A stretch of DNA of 64,000 nucleotides from Rhizobiaceae bacterium (GTDB lineage Bacteria > Pseudomonadota > Alphaproteobacteria > Rhizobiales > Rhizobiaceae). The position numbers and the translations under genes were made by a program. The notes beneath the pieces are model-generated. The model was not told where the DNA came from and did not search any database. It saw nothing but the letters and a program-made list of their open reading frames with translations. Of this stretch, positions 52,493-62,617 are shown in pieces (the first letter of the stretch is position 1; each line of letters opens with the position of its first letter). The stretch lies in contig CAJPFN010000021.1 of the NCBI GenBank assembly GCA_905339215.1, positions 1 through 64,000 of the forward strand, given 5' to 3'.

Positions 52493-55400
52493 TCAAGCGT
52501 AGACGACCAGCAGATCCTTGGCGTCGATCTGGTCGCCGGTCCTGACGAGAACTTCGGCGATCGTTCCGTCACGCTCGGCGTGGAGTGCGGTCTCCATCTT
52601 CATGGCCTCGATCGACAAGAGCACGTCGCCGGCTTTGACCGGCTGTCCGGCGTTCACCGCAAGCGTCGACACCACGCCCGGCATCGGCGCGCCGACATGC
52701 GCCTCGTTGCCGGCTTCGGCCTTGCGGCGTGCCTTGGCGGCCGTCCCGCCATGGGCGCGATCCGGCACTTTGACGCGGCGCGGCTGGCCGTTGAGTTCGA
52801 AGAACACCGTCACCATGCCCTTGTCGTCGGCCTCGCCGACGGCGAGGCAGCGAACCACCAGCGTCTTGCCCTTCTCGATGTCGACGAAGATCTCGTCCTC
52901 CGGCTCCATGCCGTAGAAGTAGACGGGCGTCGGCAGCACGCTGACCGGGCCGTAGGTCTCCTGCGCCGAGGCGAAGTCGGCGAAGACCTTCGGATACATC
53001 AGCCACGAGGCGAACTCGAACTCCGACAGCCTGCGCCCCAGCTTCTCCTCGATCTCCTTGCGGTTCGCCGAAAGGTCGGCAGGCTTGAGCAGCGAGCCGG
53101 GCCTCACCGTGATCGGCTTGTCGCCCTTCAGCACCTTCTTCTGGATCGCTTCCGGCCAGCCGCCAGGCGACTGTCCGAGGTCGCCGCGTAGCATGGACAC
53201 GACCGAGTCCGGGAAGGCGATGTCGCGCGCCGGGTTCTCGACGTCTGCGACGGTGAGGTCCTGGCTGACCATCATCAGCGCCATGTCGCCCACCACCTTG
53301 GACGACGGCGTCACCTTGACGATGTCGCCGAACATCAGGTTGACGTCGTGATAGGCCTGCGCCACCTCGTGCCAGCGCGTCTCCAGGCCGAGCGATCGCG
53401 CCTGCTCCTTCAGATTGGTGAACTGGCCTCCCGGCATCTCGTGGAGGTAGACCTCGGAAGCCGGCCCCTTCAGATCGCTCTCGAAGGCCGTATACTGGTT
53501 GCGCACGGCCTCCCAGTAGAAGGAGATTTTCCTGATCCACGCCGGGTCGAGGCCGGGATCGCGCTCGGTGCCTTTCAGGGCTTCGACGATCGAACCGAGG
53601 CAGGGTTGCGATGTGTTGCCGGAAAGGGAGTCCATCGCCGCGTCGACCGCATCGACCCCTGCCTCTACCGCCGCCAGCACGGTCGCCGCCGCGATGCCGG
53701 AGGTGTCGTGCGTATGGAAATGGATCGGCAGGCCGCTCGCCTCGCGCATTGCCTTGAACAGCACGCGCGCCGCCGCCGGCTTCAACAGGCCGGCCATGTC
53801 CTTGACCGCGATGATGTTGGCGCCGGCCGCCTCGAGTGCCTTCGCCAGCGCGACGTAGTACTTCAGGTCGTACTTCGCCCGCGCCGGGTCGAGGATGTCG
53901 CCGGTGTAGCAGATCGCCGCCTCGCAGAGCTTGTTCTCGGCGCGCACGGCGTCCATGGCGACGCGCATGTTGTCGACCCAGTTCAAGCAGTCGAAGACGC
54001 GGAACAGGTCGATGCCGCCGGCCGCGGCCTGGCGCACGAAGTGCTGCACCACGTTGTCGGGATAGTTGGTGTAGCCGACACCGTTGGCGCCGCGCAGCAG
54101 CATCTGCAGCAAGAGGTTCGGCGCCGCCTCGCGCACCAGCGAAAGCCGCTCCCAGGGATCCTCGGTCAGGAAGCGCATGGCGACGTCGAAGGTCGCCCCA
54201 CCCCAGCATTCGAGCGAAAGCAGCTGCGGCAGCGCTCGCGCATAGGTGCCGGCGATGCGGGCGATGTCGTGGGTACGCATGCGCGTCGCCAGCAGCGACT
54301 GGTGGCCATCGCGCATGGTCGTGTCGGTAACCAGCACCCTGGTCTGCTCGCGCATCCAGGCCGCGAACTTGTCCGGCCCGAGTGCGTCCAGCCGCTGGCG
54401 CGATCCGTCCGGCACCGTGCCGCCGTGGAACGGCACCACGGGTGCCGCGGCGTCAGCCTTCGGCATGGGCCGCCCGCGCGTTTCGGGATGGCCGTTGACG
54501 GTCACGTCGGCCAGGTAGTTGAGCAGCTTGGTGGCCCGATCCTGGCGCTTGACGCTGGCGAACAGCTCCGGCGTCGTATCGATGAAGCGGGTGGTGTAGG
54601 AACTGTCCTTGAATTTCGGGTGGCCGATGATCGCCTCGAGGAAAGTCAGGTTCGTCGCCACGCCGCGGATGCGGAACTCGCGCAACGCGCGGTCCATGCG
54701 GGCGATTGCCTCCTGTGGCGTCGGCGCCCAGGCGGTCACCTTCTCCAAGAGCGGATCGTAGAAGCGGGTGATGACGGCTCCGGAATAGGCCGTGCCGCCG
54801 TCGAGGCGGATACCGAAGCCGGTGGCGCCGCGATAGGCGGTGATGCGGCCGTAGTCCGGGATGAAGTTCTGCTCGGGATCCTCGGTGGTGATGCGGCACT
54901 GTAGCGCGTGGCCGTTGAGGCGGATTTCCTCTTGAGCCGGCACGCCCGATTCCGGCGCGCCGATTGCCGCGCCGTCGAGGATGTGGATCTGCGCCTTGAC
55001 GATATCGATGCCGGTGACCTGCTCGGTGACGGTGTGCTCGACCTGGATGCGCGGATTGACTTCGATGAAGTAGAATTTGCCGGTGTCGGCGTCCATCAGG
55101 AACTCGACGGTGCCGGCGCCGACGTAAGAAGTGGCGCGGGCGATCTTCAACGCATGGCCGCACAGTTCGGCCCGCTGCCCGTCGTCGAGATAAGGAGCCG
55201 GCGCCCGCTCGACGACCTTCTGGTTGCGCCGCTGGATCGAGCAGTCGCGCTCGAAGAGGTGCACGGCGTTGCCGTGGGTGTCGCCGAGCACCTGGACCTC
55301 GACGTGGCGCGCCCGCTCGACGAGCTTCTCCAGATAGACCTCGTCCTTGCCGAACGCGGCCTTCGCCTCGCGTCTGGCCTCCATAACCTCGCGCCCCAGG

Positions 55401-55951
55401 TCCGCTTCCGCGCGGATGGCGCGCATGCCGCGGCCGCCGCCGCCCCAGGACGCCTTCAGCATCACCGGATAGCCGATTTCGGCAGCCATTCTGGCGACCG
55501 CCGCCGGATCGTCGGGCAGGGGATCGGTCGCCGGCACGACGGGCACGCCGACCTCGATGGCGAGATTGCGCGCCGCGACCTTGTTGCCGAGACGCCGCAT
55601 CGTCTCCGGCGATGGCCCGATGAAGACGATGCCGTTCTCGGCGCAGGCTTCGGCGAACTCGGGGCTTTCCGAGAGCAGACCATAGCCGGGATGGATGGCG
55701 TCGGCGCCGGACAGCTTCGCCACCCGGATCACCTCGGGGATCGACAGATAGCTTTCGATGGGGCCGAGATCGCGCTCGAGATGCGGGCCGCGACCGACCT
55801 GATAGCTCTCGTCCGCCTTGAAGCGGTGCAGCGAATACTTGTCCTCTTCCGCCCAGATCGCGACCGTCCTGATGCCCAGCTCGTTCGCCGCGCGGAAGAC
55901 GCGGATGGCGATCTCGGAGCGGTTGGCGACGAGGATCTTGGAGATCGGCAA
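52493..55951 (-). CDS. pyc: Pyruvate carboxylase
   Basis: A 1152-residue biotin enzyme that makes oxaloacetate from pyruvate, ATP and bicarbonate. Biotin carboxylase occupies about residues 1-455 (ISKILVANRSEIAIRVFRAANELG; SWGGGGRGMRAI; FIEVNPRIQVEHTVTEQ). The carboxyltransferase is at about 530-830 (TDTTMRDGHQSLLATRMR; FDCLNWVDNMRVAMDA). The biotinyl domain ends with IEAMKMETALHAERDG, Lys near position 1118. I place the start at TTG 55951, which gives the family's usual length and the MPISKILVANRSE N-terminus; a GTG at 55984 would add 11 residues. It is monocistronic and converges on the acyltransferase gene. Confidence 0.96.
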   Translation of the reverse strand: MPISKILVANRSEIAIRVFRAANELGIRTVAIWAEEDKYSLHRFKADESYQVGRGPHLERDLGPIESYLSIPEVIRVAKLSGADAIHPGYGLLSESPEFAEACAENGIVFIGPSPETMRRLGNKVAARNLAIEVGVPVVPATDPLPDDPAAVARMAAEIGYPVMLKASWGGGGRGMRAIRAEADLGREVMEARREAKAAFGKDEVYLEKLVERARHVEVQVLGDTHGNAVHLFERDCSIQRRNQKVVERAPAPYLDDGQRAELCGHALKIARATSYVGAGTVEFLMDADTGKFYFIEVNPRIQVEHTVTEQVTGIDIVKAQIHILDGAAIGAPESGVPAQEEIRLNGHALQCRITTEDPEQNFIPDYGRITAYRGATGFGIRLDGGTAYSGAVITRFYDPLLEKVTAWAPTPQEAIARMDRALREFRIRGVATNLTFLEAIIGHPKFKDSSYTTRFIDTTPELFASVKRQDRATKLLNYLADVTVNGHPETRGRPMPKADAAAPVVPFHGGTVPDGSRQRLDALGPDKFAAWMREQTRVLVTDTTMRDGHQSLLATRMRTHDIARIAGTYARALPQLLSLECWGGATFDVAMRFLTEDPWERLSLVREAAPNLLLQMLLRGANGVGYTNYPDNVVQHFVRQAAAGGIDLFRVFDCLNWVDNMRVAMDAVRAENKLCEAAICYTGDILDPARAKYDLKYYVALAKALEAAGANIIAVKDMAGLLKPAAARVLFKAMREASGLPIHFHTHDTSGIAAATVLAAVEAGVDAVDAAMDSLSGNTSQPCLGSIVEALKGTERDPGLDPAWIRKISFYWEAVRNQYTAFESDLKGPASEVYLHEMPGGQFTNLKEQARSLGLETRWHEVAQAYHDVNLMFGDIVKVTPSSKVVGDMALMMVSQDLTVADVENPARDIAFPDSVVSMLRGDLGQSPGGWPEAIQKKVLKGDKPITVRPGSLLKPADLSANRKEIEEKLGRRLSEFEFASWLMYPKVFADFASAQETYGPVSVLPTPVYFYGMEPEDEIFVDIEKGKTLVVRCLAVGEADDKGMVTVFFELNGQPRRVKVPDRAHGGTAAKARRKAEAGNEAHVGAPMPGVVSTLAVNAGQPVKAGDVLLSIEAMKMETALHAERDGTIAEVLVRTGDQIDAKDLLVVYA

Positions 55952-56102
55952 GGGCGGCTCCGGGCTCTGGAGGGAGGATGTCACAATTGCATAGCGCGAA
56001 AATGCTGCACTGCAAACAGAATAACGCTGCGGCAGCTCAATCGATTAGAGCAGTCGTCCCAGGCGACCCGCCCGTGCCGCGACATGGAGTTTCCCACCTG
56101 CG

Positions 56103-56136
56103 AAAAAAAAGACGCCCGGCGCGAGCGCCGGGCGTC
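56103..56136 (-). terminator. Rho-independent terminator of livK
   Basis: On the minus strand GACGCCCGGCGC pairs with GCGCCGGGCGTC around a short TC-type loop, followed by eight T (seen as AAAAAAAA at 56103-56110 on the plus strand). It lies 24-57 bp beyond the livK stop. The perfect GC-rich stem plus T-run is a textbook intrinsic terminator and ends the liv operon. Confidence 0.92.
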
Positions 56137-56159
56137 CGATCGAGGCGTCTTCGCCAGGA

Positions 56160-57278
56160 TTACTTGTCTTCGAAGTAGCTGTACTTGCCGTCGTCGCCCT
56201 TCCGCCACGTGTACATCACGTAGTCCGGACGGGTGATGTCGCCCTTCGAGTCGAAGCCCAGTTCGCCGATCGCGGTCGTGAACGGACCCTTCGCCTTGGC
56301 AGCTTCCGCGACCTTCTGCGGGTCGAGGTCGCCGGCAGCGGCAGCAGCGGCGGCAATGACCTGCACGGCGGCGTAGGAGTAGAGCGTGTAGGCTTCCGGC
56401 TCGAAACCGGCGGCGCGGAACTTCTCGACGATGTCCTTGGCGTTCGGGTTGTTGCGCGGATCCGGAGCGAACGTCATCAGCGTGCCGTCGACGGCGTCGC
56501 CGGCGATCGAGGCGAGCTCGTTGGACACGATGCCGTCGCCCGACATGAAGGTCGCCTTCAGGCCCTGGTCGGCGAGCTGGCGCATCATCAGGCCGGCCTC
56601 GGTGTGCAGGCCGCCGTAGTAGACGACGGAAACGCCGGCGTCCTTCATCTTGGCGATGAGGGCCGAGAAGTCCTTGTCGCCGATGTTGATGCCTTCGTAC
56701 ATCGCCTCGGTCACGCCGGCCGCGTTAGCCGCCTTCTTGGTCTCGTCGGCGAGGCCCTGGCCGTAAGGCGTCTTGTCGTGGATGATGGCGACCTTGGCGT
56801 CCTTGAAGTTGGCGGCGAGGTAGGCGCCCGCGACTTCACCCTGCTGATCGTCGCGACCGCAGGTGCGGAAGGTGTTCCACAGGCCGCGCTCGGTGAAGTT
56901 CGGATTGGTCGAAGCCGGAGTGATCTGGAAGATGCCGTTTTCGGCATAGACTTCCGAAGCCGGGATCGACACGCCCGAGTTGAAGTGGCCAACCACGAAC
57001 TTGACGCCGTCGGCAACGAACTTGTTGGCAACCGAGATGCCCTGCTTTGGATCGGAGACGTCGTCGCCGATCAGGATCTTGACCTGCTCGCCGTTGATGC
57101 CGCCCGCAGCGTTGATGTCAGCAGCAGCCTGTTCCGCACCCTTCTGGAGCTGTGCGCCGAACGCAGCATTCGGGCCGGTGATCGGGCCGGCGACGCCGAT
57201 CAGGATGTCCGCCCAGGCGCTGCCGCCGAACGCGACCAGCGCGGTGAGGGCGACCGCGGACATGAGTGATTTTTTCAT
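56160..57278 (-). CDS. livK: Branched-chain amino-acid ABC transporter substrate-binding protein
   Basis: A 372-residue periplasmic binding protein. The signal peptide is [23 protein letters not shown]; the mature type-1 binding fold has [57 protein letters not shown] and [22 protein letters not shown]. Two cysteines near 137 (TCGRD) are not typical of the family. It is the last gene of the liv set, 136 bp from the DUF6867 gene, with its own good terminator, so it may be made in excess of the membrane components. Confidence 0.95.
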   Translation of the reverse strand: MKKSLMSAVALTALVAFGGSAWADILIGVAGPITGPNAAFGAQLQKGAEQAAADINAAGGINGEQVKILIGDDVSDPKQGISVANKFVADGVKFVVGHFNSGVSIPASEVYAENGIFQITPASTNPNFTERGLWNTFRTCGRDDQQGEVAGAYLAANFKDAKVAIIHDKTPYGQGLADETKKAANAAGVTEAMYEGINIGDKDFSALIAKMKDAGVSVVYYGGLHTEAGLMMRQLADQGLKATFMSGDGIVSNELASIAGDAVDGTLMTFAPDPRNNPNAKDIVEKFRAAGFEPEAYTLYSYAAVQVIAAAAAAAGDLDPQKVAEAAKAKGPFTTAIGELGFDSKGDITRPDYVMYTWRKGDDGKYSYFEDK

Positions 57279-57414
57279 AGAAACGCTCCCATTAAACGAG
57301 TGGGCGTGAATGACACTTTCATGCGATGCCCACCCTATCGCAGAAGTGGTAGTTTGCCGATTTCGCGGCAGTTGTCACGTCGATTCCCGGCGGAATCGGC
57401 GCAAATGGTGAACC

Positions 57415-57762
57415 TCAGTTCCGGGATCTCCAGGACAGGAGCGACGCCCGTTCGTAGAGCCAATGGTACTGCGTCACCATCTGGTTGGTACGCGTGTAGC
57501 GGAAGCCGAGCGTGCCGAGAACCATCAGGATGATCGTGTCGACGACGTAGTACTGCAGCGTCAGCATCGTTCCGTCGAAAAGCGCGTGGTGGATGAAGCG
57601 CACCGCGATGCCGAGGACCAGGAGGTAGACGACAAGGCTCGAATAAGGCCTCCACGTCATCGCGCAGGCCCGTCCGGTCATCCACGCCGCCCAGCCGCCT
57701 AGCAGGCAGGTGACGAAGAAGAACTGCCATACCGACGTTTCTTCATAGAGTATGCCGCTCAT
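57415..57762 (-). CDS. DUF6867 family small membrane protein in the liv operon
   Basis: A 115-residue inner-membrane protein with three hydrophobic segments: SVWQFFFVTCLLGGWAAWMTGRACA, SSLVVYLLVLGIAVRFIHHALF and YYVVDTIILMVLGTLGFRYTRTNQMVTQYHWLYER. This protein type is found next to liv transporter genes in Hyphomicrobiales, and I place it in DUF6867. The FIHHALFDGTM His pair lies near the membrane face. Spacing to livF is 19 bp, so it is co-transcribed; a role as an accessory subunit of the branched-chain permease is inferred. Confidence 0.75.
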   Translation of the reverse strand: MSGILYEETSVWQFFFVTCLLGGWAAWMTGRACAMTWRPYSSLVVYLLVLGIAVRFIHHALFDGTMLTLQYYVVDTIILMVLGTLGFRYTRTNQMVTQYHWLYERASLLSWRSRN

Positions 57763-57781
57763 TCCCGGTCCCCCTGTCGGT

Positions 57782-58510
57782 TCAATGCCGGCCGCCTTCG
57801 AGATAGGCCGCGCGGACTTCCGGATCGGCGAGCAGTTGCGCGCCGCTGCCGCTCATCGTCACCCGGCCGTTGACCATCACGTAGCCGCGATTGGCGAGCT
57901 TGAGGGCGCCGAACGCGTTCTGCTCGACGAGGAAGACGGTGAGCCCCTGCGTCCGGTTCAGCTCGCGGATCGCGTCGAAGATCTGCTTGACGATTAGCGG
58001 CGCAAGACCGAGCGACGGCTCGTCGAGAAGCAGCAGCCGCGGCCGCGCCATCAAGGCGCGGCCGATGGACAGCATCTGCTGTTCGCCGCCCGACAGCGTG
58101 CCGCCGCGCTGCGCGATGCGTTCCTTCAGGCGCGGAAACAGCGTGAAGACCTTTTCCGCGTCCTCGTCGAAATACTTCAGATTGTCGAGACTCGCGCCCA
58201 TCTGCAGGTTTTCCAGCACCGTCATGCGCGGGAAGATGCGCCGGCCTTCCGGTGACTGGGCGATGCGCATCCGCGCGATCTCGTGGGTCGGCATTTGCGT
58301 GATGTCGGTCCCGTCGAAGGTGATGCTGCCGGCGCGGGCGCGCGGATTGCCGAAGATCGTCATCATCAGCGTCGACTTGCCGGCGCCGTTCGCACCGATC
58401 AGGGCGACGATCTCGCCCTGGCTTACTTCGACGTCGACACGGTCCAGCGCCCGGATGTTGCCGTAGAACGTCTCGACGCCCTGGACACGGAGAAGCGGAG
58501 TACCGGCCAT
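57782..58510 (-). CDS. livF: Branched-chain amino-acid ABC transporter ATP-binding protein LivF
   Basis: A 242-residue ABC ATPase. Walker A is GANGAGKSTLM, the signature is LSGGEQQMLSIGRALMARP, Walker B is LLLLDEPSLGLAP, and the switch is VFLVEQNA. LivF-specific features include VQGVETFYGNIRAL and SPEGRRIFPRMTVLENLQMGA. The ATG at 58510 shares one base with the livG stop (TGATG), so translation is coupled. The longer frame to 58642 is shadow of livG. Confidence 0.95.
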   Translation of the reverse strand: MAGTPLLRVQGVETFYGNIRALDRVDVEVSQGEIVALIGANGAGKSTLMMTIFGNPRARAGSITFDGTDITQMPTHEIARMRIAQSPEGRRIFPRMTVLENLQMGASLDNLKYFDEDAEKVFTLFPRLKERIAQRGGTLSGGEQQMLSIGRALMARPRLLLLDEPSLGLAPLIVKQIFDAIRELNRTQGLTVFLVEQNAFGALKLANRGYVMVNGRVTMSGSGAQLLADPEVRAAYLEGGRH

Positions 58511-59817
58511 CACTTGCGCCCTCCGCGCTTGTCTGCTCCACCCTTGGCGAGCGATTTTGCCTGGCCGACCCAATCCTCGCGGGCAATCCGGCCGTCGAAG
58601 GCCAAATATTCCTCGGCCGCCTTGATGTCGGACTTCTTCCATGCCGCGATCTGGTCGAAATGGAAAATCCCGTGTTCGTTGAGCTTGCGCTCGTTGACGG
58701 GGCCGATGCCCTTGATCAGCGTCAGCCTGTCCGGAGTCCCGCCGCGCGGTGCGGGCAGCGCGTTGGAGAGGGCGGACTTTGCCTTCTCGCGCTCCTCGAC
58801 GATGCGGGCCCGCGAGGCCCCGGGGGACACCTTCACCAGTTCCGACCGATCGGCACCGTCACCGCTCTGCTCGATCGTGTCGGAGATCGGCCCCGCCATC
58901 ATCGATGACGAGGGCGACGGTCCGTGGTCCGGATCGGGCTCGCCTTCGAGTTCGTGGATGACGTGCTCGTCGCCGACCGCGGTCAGCACCTCTCCCACCT
59001 CCTCGTCATCGACGCCGAGATAGGCGGCGACGACGCGGGGATCGTTCTTCACGAACGTCGGGTCGCCGTCGGAGATCTTCCGGCCGTATTCGAGCACGAC
59101 CACGTGGTCGGAGATCTGCATGACAACCGACATGTCGTGCTCGATGAGCAGGATCGAGGTGCCGGTGGTGTCCTTGATGTCGTTGAGCAGCGCGTTGAGC
59201 GCCAGCGACTCGCGCGGGTTGAGGCCCGCGGCGGGCTCGTCGAGGCAGAGCAGTTCGGGGCCGGTGCACATGGCGCGCGCGATTTCCAGCCGGCGCTGCG
59301 CGCCGTAAGGAAGGTCGCCCGCCGGATCGTCGGCGCGGTCGACGAGGTTCGCCTTCTCCAGCCAGTGCTCGGCCAGTTCGACCGATTCCCGCGACGCCCT
59401 TGCGTAGCCGCCGATGCCTACCAGGCCGAGTACGGTGAAGCCGGAGGCCTTCATGAGTCTATTGTGCTGGGCGACAAGAAGGTTTTCCAGGACCGTCATG
59501 CCGGAGAACAGACGGATGTTCTGGAATGTCCGCGCCACTTTCGCCTTGGCGGTGATCTGGAAGTCGGGCATCCGCTCCAGCAGGAACTGGGAGCCGTCGC
59601 GGCCGGTTAGCGTGATCATGCCTTCGCTCGGCTTGTAGAAACCGGTGATGCAGTTGAACACGGTGGTCTTGCCGGCGCCGTTCGGGCCGATCAGCGCGGT
59701 GATCTCGCCCCGCCGGGCCTCGAAGCTCAGGTCGCCGATGGCGATCAGCCCGCCGAACTTCATCGACAGGTGTTCGACCTTGAGGATGGGAGTGCTCATG
59801 TCAGTCGCCGCGCTCAT
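58510..59817 (-). CDS. livG: LivG ATP-binding protein fused to a C-terminal helix-hairpin-helix domain
   Basis: A 435-residue protein, much longer than usual LivG (about 255-295). Residues 1-270 are the ABC ATPase: Walker A GPNGAGKTTVFNC, signature YGAQRRLEIARAM, Walker B LLCLDEPAAGLNP, switch LLIEHDM. A charged, Glu/Asp-rich linker (about 275-370) follows. The C-terminal 65 residues contain LTLIKGIGPVNERKLNEHGIFHFDQIAAW, a helix-hairpin-helix motif of the type found at the end of alphaproteobacterial NuoE. It may bind nucleic acid or tether the transporter to another protein. The start overlaps the livM stop by one base (TGATG). Confidence 0.93.
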   Translation of the reverse strand: MSAATDMSTPILKVEHLSMKFGGLIAIGDLSFEARRGEITALIGPNGAGKTTVFNCITGFYKPSEGMITLTGRDGSQFLLERMPDFQITAKAKVARTFQNIRLFSGMTVLENLLVAQHNRLMKASGFTVLGLVGIGGYARASRESVELAEHWLEKANLVDRADDPAGDLPYGAQRRLEIARAMCTGPELLCLDEPAAGLNPRESLALNALLNDIKDTTGTSILLIEHDMSVVMQISDHVVVLEYGRKISDGDPTFVKNDPRVVAAYLGVDDEEVGEVLTAVGDEHVIHELEGEPDPDHGPSPSSSMMAGPISDTIEQSGDGADRSELVKVSPGASRARIVEEREKAKSALSNALPAPRGGTPDRLTLIKGIGPVNERKLNEHGIFHFDQIAAWKKSDIKAAEEYLAFDGRIAREDWVGQAKSLAKGGADKRGGRK

Positions 59818-61382
59818 CAGCCGTGACCTTCCTTGGTGAAGGAACCAGAGACAGCTTTCCGCTCGCGCAGGAACGCAGTGGGTTCGCGGCTGCCGACGAA
59901 ACCGCGCGGCTTCCACAGCATCACGACCACCATGGCCATGCCGAACAGGAGCATGCGATAGAGCTCAGGCGTGAAGTCCGCCCCGAAGATCTTCTTGAGG
60001 AACTCCATCTCGCGCAGGATCTCGGTGCCGCCGATCATCACCAGAGCGGCGATCGCGATCCCGGGCAGGGAGCCCATGCCGCCGAGCACGACGATCGCCA
60101 GGATGATGGCCGACTCGAGGAAGACGAAGGATTCCGGGCTGACGAAGCCCTGACGGGCTGCGAAGAAGGCACCGGCGAAGCCGCCGAACATCGCGCCGAT
60201 GGCGAAGGCCGTGAGCTTCGTGTTGGTGGTGTTGATACCGAGCGAGCGGCAGGCGATTTCGTCCTCGCGCAGAGCCTCCCAGGCACGACCGACCGGCATG
60301 CGGCGCAGGCGCACCGTGACGAAGGCCGTCAGCAGCGCCAAGGCGAGGATCAGGTAGTAGAGGAAGATCTTGTAGTAGGCGCCCGACTGGGCGATGCCGA
60401 AGACCTTGGCGATGTAGTTCGGATCGGACACGTTGAACGTGAAGAAGCCGAAGAAAGAGACCTTCGGGATGCCGGAGATGCCCGCCGAGCCGTTGGTCAC
60501 TTCGCGCCAGTTGATCAGCACCAGGCGAATGATCTCGCCGAAGGCGAGCGTAACGATGGCGAGATAGTCGCCGCGCAGGCGCAGGACCGGGAAGCCGAGG
60601 ATGACGCCCCAGAAGGCCGCCATGATGCCGGCCGCAGGAAGCAGGATCCAGAACGACCAACCGTAGGTCGTTCCGAGCAGCGCGTAGGAGTATGCGCCGA
60701 CCGCATAGAAGGCGACGTAGCCGAGGTCGAGCAGACCGGCCAGCCCGACCACGATATTCAAGCCCCAAGCGAGCATCACGTAGATCAGGATCTGAATGCC
60801 GAAATTATCGACCCACTTCAGCGATCCCTGGAAGCCGAACACCGCAACGATCACAATAGGATACAGGATCAACACCGTAATCGCGATGACCGCGAGGTTG
60901 GTGCGGATGAAGGCGCGGAAGGTGAAGAACAGCCAGGCCAGCGCGTAGATGATCGCCAGCGAGCGCGCCAGGCCGACATAGACCGACAGGTGCTCGCCGA
61001 CGGCCACCTCGAACGCCGAACCGAACAGGAACAGGATTGCGGCGATGGCGATGGCGGCGACGAAGTAGGGAGCGCGGAAGAAGCGGATCGCGAAGCTGTC
61101 CGGGAGCAGGCCCGTCGCCTTGTCGACGATCTTCTGCCGCTCCATGAACGGCCGGATGTAGGCCACCATGGCGAAGCGGACCACCATGACGAGGCCGACG
61201 ACGATGGCGAGCAGGCCCCATCGCTGGACGAGGATGAGCTCGTTGCGGATGTTCTGGTCGGTCTTCAATCCGATCAGAAGGACGAACAGCCCGAATGCGA
61301 TGATGCCGGCGTAGAAAGCTTCGCGCAGTGCGCGGGACGTCAGGTCGCCGTTTCCGGCGGCGGGTGCGGGTGTGGTGGCCAT
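59817..61382 (-). CDS. livM: Branched-chain amino-acid ABC transporter permease LivM
   Basis: A 521-residue permease, longer than the E. coli homologue owing to an N-terminal extension. About ten hydrophobic segments are visible; the core LivM signatures are NIVVGLAGLLDLGYVAFYAVGAYSYALLGTTYGWSFW, FPVLRLRGDYLAIVTLAFGEIIRLVLINW and GRAWEALREDEIACRSLGINTTNTKLTAFAIGA (the EAA-like loop that contacts the ATPases). The gap to livH is 4 bp. It forms the translocation pore with LivH. Confidence 0.95.
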   Translation of the reverse strand: MATTPAPAAGNGDLTSRALREAFYAGIIAFGLFVLLIGLKTDQNIRNELILVQRWGLLAIVVGLVMVVRFAMVAYIRPFMERQKIVDKATGLLPDSFAIRFFRAPYFVAAIAIAAILFLFGSAFEVAVGEHLSVYVGLARSLAIIYALAWLFFTFRAFIRTNLAVIAITVLILYPIVIVAVFGFQGSLKWVDNFGIQILIYVMLAWGLNIVVGLAGLLDLGYVAFYAVGAYSYALLGTTYGWSFWILLPAAGIMAAFWGVILGFPVLRLRGDYLAIVTLAFGEIIRLVLINWREVTNGSAGISGIPKVSFFGFFTFNVSDPNYIAKVFGIAQSGAYYKIFLYYLILALALLTAFVTVRLRRMPVGRAWEALREDEIACRSLGINTTNTKLTAFAIGAMFGGFAGAFFAARQGFVSPESFVFLESAIILAIVVLGGMGSLPGIAIAALVMIGGTEILREMEFLKKIFGADFTPELYRMLLFGMAMVVVMLWKPRGFVGSREPTAFLRERKAVSGSFTKEGHG

Positions 61383-61386
61383 GGCG

Positions 61387-62289
<903 letters not shown>

Positions 62290-62617
62290 GTGTAGACGGC
62301 TCCCCTGGGAATGTCGCCTTTCGGTCGCATTCCTTCGCTAAATTCCCCTAGTCCTAAAGTTTCGGGCCCGGATTGCAACGGCCTTTTTCCGCCGCCGCAC
62401 GTCGCAGCAAAACCCCGCCGGCTCCCCTTTCGCCGTGTCGCGTTTCCGCTGGACTAGGGCGGAAACTATCATTGGCCCAACGCAATGTCTTTGCCTTGCG
62501 CGCGCTATTTTCGATCCCTTTTCGAAGGGTTCGCCGCCACATTTGCATTACGCGGGGATTCCTTGCGTCGTCTCCATACCTGCGGCGAAATAATGTCTAG
62601 ACATAAACGTCGCACTT
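62290..62617. promoter_or_regulatory. Regulatory region between liv operon and hydroxyproline epimerase
   Basis: This 328-bp gap must hold the liv promoter (minus strand). An imperfect inverted repeat (GGAATG at 62308-62313 and CATTCC at 62328-62333) lies 18-44 bp before the livH start, and the perfect palindrome at 62593-62604 lies at the other end. I could not name a convincing -35/-10 pair. Small open frames here lack start signals and were dismissed. Confidence 0.4.
62593..62604. promoter_or_regulatory. 12-bp palindrome resembling a GntR operator
   Basis: ATGTCTAGACAT is a perfect palindrome of the GTC-AGAC kind bound by many GntR/FCD regulators. It lies 13 bp beyond the stop of the hydroxyproline epimerase gene and about 300 bp before livH. 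A gntR gene is not in the window, though hydroxyproline catabolic genes are commonly GntR-regulated. Its position downstream of the epimerase makes the target unclear. Confidence 0.5.
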
